Below, in pieces: positions 1 to 8,126 of a DNA stretch of 19,277 nt. Under the pieces are notes generated by a model. It was not told the origin of the DNA and did not search any database. It saw only the letters and a program-made list of their open reading frames with translations. Numbering within the stretch: position 1 is the stretch's first letter; each line of letters starts with the position of its first letter. The DNA is from Planctomycetota bacterium (lineage in GTDB: Bacteria > Planctomycetota > Phycisphaerae > WQYP01), in contig JAKBAC010000049.1 of assembly GCA_021809365.1 (NCBI GenBank), positions 1 through 19,277 on the forward strand. The letters run 5' to 3'. Position numbers and translations under genes: made by a program.

Positions 1-191
1 GATCTTCCCAACCGCACGCGCCGATTAATCGGCAATTTGAAAAAGCCAGTGGTCCACGGCTTGTCATGGGTGCTCACGGCGTCAATCACCCCGTATGACT
101 GTGGCTGACCAACGCACAGTGTGGCAAGGGTTCCGGATAACCGCGGGCTATGCACGGACATATCTAACGTCGGATTAACTTCGTGTTCCAT
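1..191 (-). CDS. MOSC-domain protein, N-terminal part (runs off the left edge)
   Basis: An open minus-strand frame runs from an ATG at 191 to the window edge without a stop, giving 63 N-terminal residues. The segment CVGQPQSYGVIDAV, then KPWTTGFFK and a following VRLGR, matches from memory the start of MOSC-domain proteins of the YiiM-like type, which open with 'VG.P..YG', '.PW.TGFFK.PV' and 'V.LGR'. MOSC domains are linked to molybdenum cofactor sulfur chemistry or to Moco-dependent N-hydroxylated substrate reduction. The catalytic part lies outside the window, so activity cannot be judged. The start is uncertain: an in-frame ATG at 212 and another Met at 161 are possible, and none has a clear Shine-Dalgarno sequence. 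Its position fits the Moco theme of the window. Family call fairly sure, function not. Confidence 0.7.
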   Translation of the reverse strand, partial: MEHEVNPTLDMSVHSPRLSGTLATLCVGQPQSYGVIDAVSTHDKPWTTGFFKLPINRRVRLGR

Positions 192-355
192 GGCCGTTGA
201 TTCTATCACCATTGAAAGCACCGTGTAAATGGGCCGAACATCTACCCCCGACGCAAGCAACCGTCCACAAGCGTGCGACATCGGTACCGTCGCCAGCGTC
301 GCCGGGAAACACAGACATTGAAGCGACAATCGCGTATTATCTGGCACTTCAACAA

Positions 356-415
356 TATTGGCGTCCCCGTGCGTCGCCAGTGGTCGGCGGCAACACGATA
401 TCGGAGACGCCAATA
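356..415. repeat. Nested inverted repeat downstream of the permease gene
   Basis: A perfect 10-bp inverted repeat, TATTGGCGTC at 356-365 and GACGCCAATA at 406-415, encloses 40 nt. Inside it lie CGTG (368-371) with CACG (394-397), and GTCGCC (373-378) with GGCGGC (386-391, one G-U on the plus strand) closing a 7-nt loop. The element begins 15 nt after the permease stop on the minus strand. No U-rich tract follows on either strand, so it is not a classic intrinsic terminator. It could be an mRNA 3' stabiliser, a factor-dependent termination site or a protein-binding site. Confidence 0.55.
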
Positions 416-430
416 CGTGCAACCCTGAAA

Positions 431-1897
431 CTATAAAGCTGCGGGAGCGGGGGAATCGTCCGCCCCTTCGATTGTCGAACCGTCCGAAATCAAATCGCGC
501 GGCACCAGGAGCGGTTCTTCAACTGGCACCTTGTCACGGCGAAATCCGGCAATCCATATTATCCCAACCAGTATATAGCCACCGAAAATATAGGGGAAAT
601 AATTAACCGGCGGCGTGGGCACTGGATAGACAGTTCCGATCGCGGGTACAAGCAATAGCAGTACCGCCATAGCACTGATGATTATATTGAGTGGCTTAAG
701 CTGACCGATGCGTTTGAGATACATCGGCGTGGCCAGCGAAATCACGAAATATGCTCCGCAAAATCCGAATGCTCCAAACGTTCCCGCCCAATTGAAGGCA
801 TCCAGCACCGCCATCTGAAATCCCCCCACGCCCATGACTGAAGCGAGGATGCCCAGTGTTGGAATCGTAAACTGAAGTATCGCGAGCGTCGTGATGGCGA
901 TGTGCGGCGTGAGGTTTTTGTGATGCGAGCTGGCCGCCGCCGAATGAAATACTCCCGAACGTCCCATGGAAAATATAATTCTCGCCCCGGCATTCATACA
1001 TGAAAGCGACAGAGAGAAAAAGCTGAGCATGGCACCGGCTGAAATCAATACACCAAGCCAGGGCAGATGCACCATCTTTGACAGCGTACTTAACGGAGCG
1101 GCAAGCTGGTCCAACGTGGGCTTGTGTCCCTTAAGAGCCAATGTTTCCATGTAGGTGACAAACACAAAGAACAACCCCGTGACAATTAAACTCGTGATCA
1201 CAGCTCGAGGAATAATTTTAAGCGGATTCTTCGCCTCTTCTCCAAAGGCCGTAGCGCATTCAAAACCAACCAGGCTGAACACCGCCACCACCACTCCCAG
1301 TCCAATTGTACTAAGCGATGTGCCCGTAAAATCAATTTGTGTGGCGTCCACCACACCGGTATGGACGCTGACAACAGCCATGAGAATCAATATCAGCGCA
1401 ACCGATATTCCTTCCAATATCAACATCATAATTGTGGAAAGTTTAATGTCCTTATACGCAAACACCCAAGCGGCCAAGGCACATGCCGCAAAGAGCCCAA
1501 TGGACAGAACAGGCACGTTCGGTACTCCCATCATACCCAATAGCAGCTTCGCGAAATGAGTAAAGCCGGTGACACCCGCTATACCAATAAAAAGATAGGC
1601 CCATATCAGGCACCATCCACCGATCCCCCCACCGGCCTTTCCAAGACCACGCACGGAATAATCGTACATGGATCCCGCCGTGGTGGACCGTCGGGCAAAC
1701 TGGTTGAGGTTCATGGCCACGAACAAAAGCATCACTGTGCCGAAGGCATAGCAAAGCCAACCCAATGCTCCGGCGGTTCCAAACATCAAGGGAACGATAA
1801 GGGCTGCGGTCATGGTGGGAGAAATCAATGCAATGGCCTGGGCCAGCACCTCCCAGAAATTCAGACAATTCGCACGCAGTTTTGGTTTTGAGGTCAT
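431..1897 (-). CDS. APC-family amino acid/polyamine permease
   Basis: A 488-residue, strongly hydrophobic protein with about 12 predicted membrane segments along its whole length and a short hydrophilic C-terminus. The first part, with AQAIALISPTMTAAL near the start of membrane segment 1 and a GSMYDYSVRGLGK stretch after segment 2, is typical of the amino acid-polyamine-organocation superfamily, whose members are secondary importers or exchangers in the cytoplasmic membrane. The substrate cannot be read from sequence. The ATG at 1897 is chosen because AAGGAG (1905-1910 on the complement) lies 7 nt upstream; a TTG at 1921 would add eight residues but lacks this support. It follows the XRE-cupin regulator gene on the same strand after a 203-bp gap, which suggests local control. 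There is no evident link to nitrate. Confidence 0.88.
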   Translation of the reverse strand: MTSKPKLRANCLNFWEVLAQAIALISPTMTAALIVPLMFGTAGALGWLCYAFGTVMLLFVAMNLNQFARRSTTAGSMYDYSVRGLGKAGGGIGGWCLIWAYLFIGIAGVTGFTHFAKLLLGMMGVPNVPVLSIGLFAACALAAWVFAYKDIKLSTIMMLILEGISVALILILMAVVSVHTGVVDATQIDFTGTSLSTIGLGVVVAVFSLVGFECATAFGEEAKNPLKIIPRAVITSLIVTGLFFVFVTYMETLALKGHKPTLDQLAAPLSTLSKMVHLPWLGVLISAGAMLSFFSLSLSCMNAGARIIFSMGRSGVFHSAAASSHHKNLTPHIAITTLAILQFTIPTLGILASVMGVGGFQMAVLDAFNWAGTFGAFGFCGAYFVISLATPMYLKRIGQLKPLNIIISAMAVLLLLVPAIGTVYPVPTPPVNYFPYIFGGYILVGIIWIAGFRRDKVPVEEPLLVPRDLISDGSTIEGADDSPAPAAL

Positions 1898-2100
1898 TGG
1901 GAAACTCCTTCGTGTCAGCAACAGGGACTATCGCACAATGGCGCTGTCACGCGCAACGCACACCTGATCCCGGCGTTTCCAACCTCAACCGATTTCATGA
2001 GCCGCCTGAATCCAGACGACTCTTCCTTTTCGTAACTCATTTCCTGCCCACTGACGCAAGCTCACCCGCGCTCTACCAGCGGTCCCTTACCACCGGCAGA

Positions 2101-2766
2101 TTATTCCGCCTTACATTGCCCCAAACCGTCAACGCCATCTAGCTGGGGATCACCCACGCGCAGTCCGGCAGGACACGGTACCCTTGCGCTTGGTTGCGCG
2201 TCCAAGGGACAGGCCACTACCACCAGTTCCGCGTCGACGTCGTCCATGGCGTCGAGCCGATGTGGAATCCGCGAATCGAAGTGCGCTGAATCACCCGCCG
2301 CAAGCGTATACGCATGAGGGCCCGCGCTTAATCGCAAGCGCCCTGAAATCACCATCAGCCATTCTTCGCCGTCATGTGTGTATCGGTCCGCATCGGACCG
2401 TCTTGCCGATACCACTACCCGTATCGGCTGCAAATTAAACCGGTTGCTTCCCATTGATAACGGCCAATATGTCAGGCCATTAGCCTGTTGCGGCACGACG
2501 GTGGCGGCCCTGATAATCTGCACGTCACGATTGGATCGCTGAACTTCAAAAAAACTTCCTACCGCAACGCCATACACTTGAGCCAACGAAAGCAGCGCTG
2601 CCAGCGATGGTTGGCGCTCCGCACTTTCCAGACGAGAAAGTTGCGACTTTGACAACCCACTGCGCTCGGCGAGCTCGTCGAGTGTCCAGCCACGAACCAG
2701 GCGACATGTGCTCAATCGCTCCCCAAGCTCGGCTAAGGATCGTTCAACTTTTTGAGCTTCGTGCAT
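2101..2766 (-). CDS. XRE-family transcriptional regulator with C-terminal cupin domain
   Basis: A 221-residue cytoplasmic DNA-binding protein. Residues about 13-68 form an XRE/Cro-type helix-turn-helix, including LDELAERSGLSKSQLSRLE and a following PSLAALLSLAQVYGV. Residues about 110-190 form a cupin fold, with HDGEEWLMVISGRLRL, a later AGDSAHFDS and IPHRLD. HTH-cupin proteins such as PuuR and SutR typically sense small metabolites and repress nearby transport or catabolic genes. The next gene on the same strand is the APC permease, the likely target. The ATG at 2766 is preceded by AGGAAG (2771-2776 on the complement). The C-terminal 30 residues look poorly conserved. Domain assignment is sure; target and ligand are inferred. 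Confidence 0.88.
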   Translation of the reverse strand: MHEAQKVERSLAELGERLSTCRLVRGWTLDELAERSGLSKSQLSRLESAERQPSLAALLSLAQVYGVAVGSFFEVQRSNRDVQIIRAATVVPQQANGLTYWPLSMGSNRFNLQPIRVVVSARRSDADRYTHDGEEWLMVISGRLRLSAGPHAYTLAAGDSAHFDSRIPHRLDAMDDVDAELVVVACPLDAQPSARVPCPAGLRVGDPQLDGVDGLGQCKAE

Positions 2767-2946
2767 GACACTTCCTGATCAAGAGCACGTTCCGCCCCAG
2801 CCATGCCGGGCAACGGGCCGCAACATTTTTTGCCACACTGTCAACAAAGCGGGCACAAAATACGCTCGGAAGTATACATTGCAATTCGCGTGCCAAAGGC
2901 GCACGTTTGAGCCCAAACACTTCAATACTCGCCGCACCGGTGGGCC

Positions 2947-3879
2947 TTAGGGATCGCCGGCGGTTGGATGTGAACCATTGGCAGCCTGAAGTTCTTTGGA
3001 AGATGAGCGACACAGACTGCAAAACGTATGTTCCGCGGGGCGCAGCGTGCGGCTGCCGCGCCATGCGGCACACCAGGTGCAGGAGATTCTTCCGCCGGGC
3101 GGTTTGAGCCAGACGAGTTGACCGTCATGAATTTCCCGCCGCGCAATCCAGCGGGCACAAACGGTAACGCTCAAGCCTAATTTCACCAACTCTTTGATCG
3201 CCTCCATAGAGCCAAGCTCGGTAAAGTTGCGCAAAACCGCCCCGACCCTGGCGAGATAGGATTGGACAATATGAAAGGTCGTGCTCTGACGGGAATACAG
3301 TACGTAGTGCTGCTGATCCAATTCGGTACGATCCACCTTGCCGCGTCTGGCCCACGGATGCAGGGGATTAACCAGAAAGCCAAGTTCATCAATCAGCAAC
3401 GGATCATACGCCAGTTGACGGGATTTTGGCCCACAGAGCACAATGCCGATATCAATGATTCCATCTGTCAAAAGTTTCGTGGCTTGCGGAGAATCCGCGG
3501 GAGTTATGGAAAGCTGATAATCGGGATAGCTGGCGCGAAATTCACGCACGGCGGCGGGAAAGATAAACTGACAAGCGGTGGCCGGGGCACCGATCCGAAT
3601 AAGTCCCGCACCGGGACGAAAGGCCTCCTGTACGGCGGTTTTTGCCTCCTGCAGCACCGATAAAATTCGCCGGGTCTGCTGTAACAACATGTCGCCCGCC
3701 GGCGTCAGTAAAATGGTTCGCCCCTGTCGCTCAAAGAGTGGGCCGCCAATTTCCTGTTCCAATGCCGCGATTTGATGGCTCACCGCCGATTGCGTCAAAT
3801 GCAGAGCCTGCGCGGCCTTGGTAAAGCTCAATTGTTGGGCAACGGCCTCAAAAATGCGTAACTGATGCACATCATCCAT
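2947..3879 (-). CDS. LysR-family transcriptional regulator
   Basis: A 310-residue protein with the family's usual length. Residues about 1-60 are the winged helix-turn-helix: LRIFEAVAQQLSFTKAAQAL, then LTQSAVSHQIAALEQEIG and LFERQGRTILLTPAG. The rest is the two-lobe effector-binding domain, from GLIRIGAPATACQFIFPA to the C-terminus. The gene is divergent from the nitrate-reduction operon with 206 bp between the start codons, the usual layout for a LysR regulator and its target, so nitrate-responsive or nitrogen control is a fair inference. The effector is unknown. The ATG at 3879 places the HTH at the N-terminus as usual; an in-frame ATG at 3912 would add 11 residues. Neither has a strong Shine-Dalgarno sequence. 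Confidence 0.9.
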   Translation of the reverse strand: MDDVHQLRIFEAVAQQLSFTKAAQALHLTQSAVSHQIAALEQEIGGPLFERQGRTILLTPAGDMLLQQTRRILSVLQEAKTAVQEAFRPGAGLIRIGAPATACQFIFPAAVREFRASYPDYQLSITPADSPQATKLLTDGIIDIGIVLCGPKSRQLAYDPLLIDELGFLVNPLHPWARRGKVDRTELDQQHYVLYSRQSTTFHIVQSYLARVGAVLRNFTELGSMEAIKELVKLGLSVTVCARWIARREIHDGQLVWLKPPGGRISCTWCAAWRGSRTLRPAEHTFCSLCRSSSKELQAANGSHPTAGDP

Positions 3880-3925
3880 GCAGACACCATCTATAAAAGT
3901 AATGAATACCATTTCTTTTATGAGT

Positions 3926-3941
3926 TTGATTTATATATCAA
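3926..3941. promoter_or_regulatory. Dyad TTGAT-N6-ATCAA, candidate LysR operator
   Basis: TTGAT at 3926-3930 and ATCAA at 3937-3941 form a perfect 5+5 dyad around six A/T bases in the divergent region between the LysR gene and the nitrate operon. It overlaps the proposed -35 element of the plus-strand promoter. LysR proteins bind interrupted dyads near divergent promoters, so this is a plausible autoregulatory or activation site. The assignment rests on location and symmetry only. Confidence 0.45.
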
Positions 3942-3954
3942 CGCTGCAGATAAT
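3926..3954 (+). promoter_or_regulatory. Candidate sigma-70-type promoter of the nasS-nirBD-nitrate reductase operon
   Basis: TTGATT (3926-3931) and GATAAT (3949-3954) are separated by exactly 17 bp. They match four of six and five of six consensus bases. Transcription would start near 3961 and give a leader of about 125 nt before the nasS-like start at 4086. The -35 element lies within the TTGAT-N6-ATCAA dyad. Confidence 0.5.
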
Positions 3955-3983
3955 GCAATCCAGACGCAGCCGGAACAGCCGGA

Positions 3984-4061
3984 GCCGCAAGGCGGATGCG
4001 GCGGCATACAGTTTGCCTGCGTGGAGTGGTATACGGTTTGGCGGATTGCCGGACGGCAATC
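3984..4061 (+). promoter_or_regulatory. Two hairpins in the nasS leader
   Basis: GCCGCA (3984-3989) pairs with TGCGGC (3997-4002) around a 7-nt loop. GATTGCC (4044-4050) pairs with GGCAATC (4055-4061) around GGAC, a 7-bp perfect stem ending 9 nt before the Shine-Dalgarno AAAGGA at 4071-4076. Two-hairpin leaders are known targets of the ANTAR protein NasT in nitrate operons. The loops here do not show the expected A1/G4 hexaloop pattern, so this is only a structural candidate. Confidence 0.3.
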
Positions 4062-4085
4062 TCAACCGCGAAAGGATGTCCGCCC

Positions 4086-5255
4086 ATGCGCATTGGTTTT
4101 GTCCGATTATTGGATGCCGCCCCGCTGATCGTGGCAGAGGCCAAGGGATTCTTTGAGGCCCAGGGGCTTGAAGTCTCGCTGGAACGGCAAATTGGATGGA
4201 TGAACATACGCGACAAGCTCGGCTTCGGATCCCTGGATGCCTGCCACTCACTATTAGGGATGCCCATTATGAGCCAACTAGGTCGGGCCGGATTCGCCCG
4301 GCCCATGGTTTCTGTCATGGCGCTGGGTTCCGGTGGAAACACTATTGTGATCTCGCAGCGTTTGGCGGAAATCGGCATTGATTCCGCAGCGGCGCTGGGA
4401 AGGCTGATTCACGGCGGCATTTATCGGCGTAAGCTGGTCTGTGCCCATGTCGCGACCTTTTCCATGCATCATTATCTGCTGCGTGAATGGCTTTCGGACG
4501 GCGACATCAATCCGGACTGTGACGTGGAGCTGACGCAATTGACTCCCATGCAGGTGGCGGAACACATGGCCAATCGGTATGTGGACGTCTTTTGCGCCGG
4601 TGAGCCATGGGGACTCCTGGCGCAACAGCAGGGATGGGGGCGGGTCATCTGCGCCACCACGGATGTTGTACCATCGCATCCCGAAAAGGTGCTGGCCGTC
4701 ACGGAAAGCTTTATGCGAACACATCGCGGCGACGCGCTCAAAGCAATCCGCGCAATTCTTAAGTCGTGTCAATATTGCGCCAATCCGGCCAATCGCGATG
4801 AACTGGCGGAAATCCTGGGACAGGACACATATCTTGATGAGCACCCGGAATTAATCCGGCTAAGCCTCCAAGCGACCCGCGCGACCATGGGATTCGGTCA
4901 AACTCTCGCCTGCCGACCCGCCGACTGGACATTTCGCAATTGGGATGTTCAATATTGCGCTCCATCAGGCACGCATGTTATCTGGTTCCTCAAGCAAATG
5001 CAGCGCTGGGGCGAGTTAAGCGGCGAAACGGACCTCAAGGGCATCGCGGATCGCTGCATTCGACACGATATATACAACCGAGCTGCCGCTTCCCTGCACA
5101 TTGACGTTCCGAAGTCCAATTATCCGCCGATGCCGTTGCGGCGCGGAGTGCTCGCACCCACCGAGGTTCATTCCGCCCCACAGGCACCAAAGCAGCCCAA
5201 GATACATCATCAGTCCGGCAGCGTACCGGGAGCATTTGCATGTCATGGACATTGA
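4086..5255 (+). CDS. nasS: NasS/NrtA-like nitrate-binding protein without signal peptide
   Basis: A 389-residue protein of the NrtA/CmpA/NasS periplasmic-binding-protein fold. Visible family features are the opening GFVRLLDAAPLIVAEAKGFF, the MNIRDKLGFGSLDACH block and the CAGEPWG motif. The mature domain begins at the first residues after the ATG, with no signal peptide, lipobox or Tat motif, so the protein is probably cytoplasmic. That matches NasS, a nitrate/nitrite sensor that holds the antiterminator NasT, rather than NrtA, which delivers nitrate to an ABC transporter. No NrtB/C/D or NasT gene is visible; transport here seems to rely on the NarK-type carrier. The start is set by AAAGGA at 4071-4076. 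It heads the operon, with the nirB start 13 bp after its stop. The last 35 residues are a Pro/His-rich tail of unknown role. Confidence 0.8.
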   Translation: MRIGFVRLLDAAPLIVAEAKGFFEAQGLEVSLERQIGWMNIRDKLGFGSLDACHSLLGMPIMSQLGRAGFARPMVSVMALGSGGNTIVISQRLAEIGIDSAAALGRLIHGGIYRRKLVCAHVATFSMHHYLLREWLSDGDINPDCDVELTQLTPMQVAEHMANRYVDVFCAGEPWGLLAQQQGWGRVICATTDVVPSHPEKVLAVTESFMRTHRGDALKAIRAILKSCQYCANPANRDELAEILGQDTYLDEHPELIRLSLQATRATMGFGQTLACRPADWTFRNWDVQYCAPSGTHVIWFLKQMQRWGELSGETDLKGIADRCIRHDIYNRAAASLHIDVPKSNYPPMPLRRGVLAPTEVHSAPQAPKQPKIHHQSGSVPGAFACHGH

Positions 5256-5268
5256 CAAGGAAAACCGC

Positions 5269-7722
5269 ATGATCATGGAAAACAAACGGAATCTGGTCAT
5301 CATCGGCAACGGCATGGCGGGCGCACGCGTGGCGGAAGAGATATTAAATCGTTCGCGTACGGCATTTGCGATAACGATGGTCGGAGTTGAACCGTATGGA
5401 AATTACAATCGCATTCTGCTTTCAAATGTGCTCAACGGCAGCCAGTCCATTGATCAGATCACCTTGAACTCCAAAGAGTGGTACACGCTCAACAAGATCA
5501 ACCTTATAACAGGCCAGGCCGTCATTAAAATAGACACCGTCAAGCGGCTTGTGAGCCTCGTGGGCGGCGCGGCGATTCCCTTCGATAAGTTAATTATCGC
5601 CGCCGGCAGTCGGCCCTTTGTGCCGCCGGTACCGGGTGTTGATCTGCACGGCGTCTTTGTCTTCCGCACGGTGGATGATTGCCGTTCCATTGCCAAATGG
5701 GCCAAGCACGCCCAGCGAGCCATCGTCATCGGTGGAGGCTTGCTGGGGCTGGAAGCCGCCCGCGGACTTATGACCCACGGCCCGGAAGTTCATGTCGTGG
5801 ATATCAGCCCGCACCTGATGTCCGTCCAGCTTGATGCGGCAGCGGGAGCTATTTTGGGGCGTACCATCGAGCGGCTGGGCGTACGAACACATTGCGGTGA
5901 AGTACTTACGGAACTGGCTGCCAATGAACATCGAGCGGTCAGCGCGGCGGTCTTCAAGAGTGGCCTTCGCTTGGATTGTGATATGGCGGTCATCTCCGCC
6001 GGCATTCGACCGAACAAAGAAATCGCGCAGGAGGCCGGTCTCCCGGTGAATCGCGCCATTATTGTCAATGATCAGATGCAGACCGCCGATCCCGATATTT
6101 ATGCGGTAGGCGAATGCTGCGAACATCAGGGAAAAGTTTACGGCCTCGTCGCGCCGATCTGGGAACAGTGCGTGGTGCTCGCGGAACATATTACCGCCGC
6201 CAATCCCTCCGTGTCGTATACGGGTTCAACCGTCGGCACTAAACTCAAAGTCATGGATGTGCAGGTGGCGTCCATGGGCGAACGCGATGGACTGCCGACC
6301 GATGAGGTGGTGGTATATCAGGAGCCTGGTGGCGGAATCTATAAGAAACTTATCATTCGCGCCGGCAAACTCGCCGGCGCAATTCTTCTTGGTGATACGG
6401 AGAGATTCTCAGACCTCCAATCCCAGATGCAGACCGGCACGCTACTTCCAGGTCGCCGCGCTGATTTGCTGTTTCCACCCGCGCCGGTGGGGGCAAGCCC
6501 GGCATTCAGCCTCGCTGATATGTCGGACGACAAGCAGATTTGCGATTGCAATGGAATCTCAAAGGGTCGGATTGCCGCGGCCATTCGCGCCGGTAAGACC
6601 ACCGTGCAGGCGGTGGGAAAAGCCACACGAGCCGGTACCGGTTGTGGAAGTTGCCGCAAACTCATCCACGGCCTCATTGAAGAAATCGCCGGTCAAGTGA
6701 AAGCCGATCCCAGTGAATCCTGGTACGTCCCCGCCATACCGATGGATAAATCCGCGTTGCGCGCGGAAGTCCTCAAACGCGGCCTGAAAAGTGTTTCCTC
6801 GGTGATGGAATCGCTGGCTCAGAAGGATGACGAGAAATCCCGCATGGGTCTTGCGATTCTGCTTCGATCCATCTGGAATGAAGAATACGTTGACGAACGG
6901 GATTGCCGATTTGTTAATGACCGACTGCACGGAAATATTCAAAAGGACGGGACGTTCTCGGTGATCCCCCGCATTTACGGAGGCGTTACCACCGCCGATG
7001 AACTCGTCAAAATTGCCATGGTTGCAAAAAAATACAATGTACCCACCGTTAAACTTACCGGAGGGCAGCGTATTGATTTATTGGGTGTTCCGAAGGAACT
7101 TCTTCCCGATATGTGGCGCGATCTGGGCATGGTTTCCGGCTACGCCTACACGAAGGCTTTCCGTACCTGCAAAACCTGCGTCGGGTCTGAATGGTGTCGC
7201 TTTGGCACGAATGACTCCACCGCGCTGGGAATCGCGATTGAGAAGCGATTTCAGGGGCTTGAAACCCCTGCCAAAGTAAAAATGGCCGTGTCCGGGTGCC
7301 CGCGTAATTGTGCCGAAGCCACCGTAAAAGATGTCGGCATCATCGCCACCGAGGGCGGTGAATGGGAAATTTATCTTGGCGGCGCTGCCGGCACATCCGT
7401 CCGCAAGGGCGATGTGTTGGGCCGCGTGCAATCGCAAGACCAGGCACTCCGCGTGGTGGCCCGGTTTATGCAATATTATCAGGAGCACGCCCGCTACCTT
7501 GAACGCACGTATGACTTTGTTCCACGTATTGGCATTACGCGGTTACGTGCGCTTCTCATGGATGACGCCGATGGCATTTGTGCCGGTCTGGATGAACGGG
7601 TGCAAGCGTCCATGACGGCGGCATTGGATCCCTGGGAAGAAGATGGCCGCGAACCCAAATATGCCGGGCAGTTTGCCCCGGTACGCAGCATCGCGCTGCC
7701 CGTGATGAATTCAATCCCCTAG
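5269..7722 (+). CDS. nirB: Assimilatory nitrite reductase [NAD(P)H], large subunit
   Basis: An 817-residue cytoplasmic enzyme that reduces nitrite to ammonium with six electrons from NAD(P)H. Domains in order: FAD-binding Rossmann motif GNGMAG (residues 13-18), NAD-binding motif GGGLLG (about 155-160), BFD-like [2Fe-2S] domain with C425, C427, C459 and C462, ferredoxin-like repeats, then the siroheme/[4Fe-4S] domain with ligands C637 and C643 (CVGSEWC) and C677 and C681 (CPRNC). All key cysteines are present and the length is normal for NirB. The ATG at 5269 has AAGGA at 5257-5261 with ideal spacing; a Met at 5245 would overlap the preceding gene. It is followed by nirD after 58 bp. Assignment is very firm. 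Confidence 0.96.
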   Translation: MIMENKRNLVIIGNGMAGARVAEEILNRSRTAFAITMVGVEPYGNYNRILLSNVLNGSQSIDQITLNSKEWYTLNKINLITGQAVIKIDTVKRLVSLVGGAAIPFDKLIIAAGSRPFVPPVPGVDLHGVFVFRTVDDCRSIAKWAKHAQRAIVIGGGLLGLEAARGLMTHGPEVHVVDISPHLMSVQLDAAAGAILGRTIERLGVRTHCGEVLTELAANEHRAVSAAVFKSGLRLDCDMAVISAGIRPNKEIAQEAGLPVNRAIIVNDQMQTADPDIYAVGECCEHQGKVYGLVAPIWEQCVVLAEHITAANPSVSYTGSTVGTKLKVMDVQVASMGERDGLPTDEVVVYQEPGGGIYKKLIIRAGKLAGAILLGDTERFSDLQSQMQTGTLLPGRRADLLFPPAPVGASPAFSLADMSDDKQICDCNGISKGRIAAAIRAGKTTVQAVGKATRAGTGCGSCRKLIHGLIEEIAGQVKADPSESWYVPAIPMDKSALRAEVLKRGLKSVSSVMESLAQKDDEKSRMGLAILLRSIWNEEYVDERDCRFVNDRLHGNIQKDGTFSVIPRIYGGVTTADELVKIAMVAKKYNVPTVKLTGGQRIDLLGVPKELLPDMWRDLGMVSGYAYTKAFRTCKTCVGSEWCRFGTNDSTALGIAIEKRFQGLETPAKVKMAVSGCPRNCAEATVKDVGIIATEGGEWEIYLGGAAGTSVRKGDVLGRVQSQDQALRVVARFMQYYQEHARYLERTYDFVPRIGITRLRALLMDDADGICAGLDERVQASMTAALDPWEEDGREPKYAGQFAPVRSIALPVMNSIP

Positions 7723-7780
7723 GTCCATTCCCCTCTTTCAAGGAGTCGACCGAACGACGATATGCGAGGAATAATCATAT

Positions 7781-8122
7781 ATGGATACAACATTGGATGT
7801 GATGAAAATGATGGACATTATGCTCTGCCGCCTTGATGAACTGCCGGTGGGACTCGGACGCGCATTTAAAATTAAGGATCGCGTGATCGCGGTCTTCCGT
7901 ACCCGACAGGGAGGTATTCACGCGATGGACAACCACTGCCCACATAAAGGGGGGCCCTTATCCGAAGGCATGATTGCCGCCGGAGCGGTCATTTGTCCGC
8001 TGCATGGCTTTCACTTTGATCTGAAGACCGGCGCGTGTGATCAGGAAGGACAATGTTCGGTTGCGACATATCCCTGCCGTGTAGAAAACCAAATGGTTAT
8101 TCTTGAAATGTCGGTGGAGTAA
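7781..8122 (+). CDS. nirD: Nitrite reductase small subunit, Rieske-type
   Basis: A 113-residue Rieske-fold protein with both cluster motifs: C53-P-H55 followed by KGGPLSEG, and C72-P-L-H75 followed by GFHFDL. NirD associates with NirB; in many bacteria the small subunit keeps the [2Fe-2S] ligands, as here, while some enterobacterial versions have lost them. The length is standard. The ATG at 7781 has GAGGA ending at 7770; the first ten residues precede the usual family start, so a downstream Met (7802 or 7811) cannot be excluded. The stop is 4 bp before the GTG start of the nitrate reductase gene and lies next to that gene's Shine-Dalgarno sequence, which argues for translational coupling. 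Confidence 0.95.
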   Translation: MDTTLDVMKMMDIMLCRLDELPVGLGRAFKIKDRVIAVFRTRQGGIHAMDNHCPHKGGPLSEGMIAAGAVICPLHGFHFDLKTGACDQEGQCSVATYPCRVENQMVILEMSVE

Positions 8123-8126
8123 TCGT

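Noticed and set aside
197..436. Plus-strand reading frame of 79 codons at the left end
   Set aside because: It has no family resemblance and no Shine-Dalgarno sequence, and it runs across the nested inverted repeat and into the 3' end of the permease gene.
2744..3073. Minus-strand frame bridging the LysR and XRE genes, considered as a frameshifted LysR tail
   Set aside because: The LysR protein already has a normal length and a typical C-terminus, so no frameshift is needed.
3996..4085. Upstream in-frame extension of the nasS-like protein by 30 residues
   Set aside because: The extra residues are not a signal peptide (charged and Cys-containing, no hydrophobic core) and the ATG at 4086 has a well-spaced AAAGGA.
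7739..7836. Short frame from ATG at 7762 after an AAGGAG between nirB and nirD
   Set aside because: The spacing from AAGGAG to the ATG is about 17 nt, the frame of about 24 codons overlaps nirD, and it shows no recognisable features.
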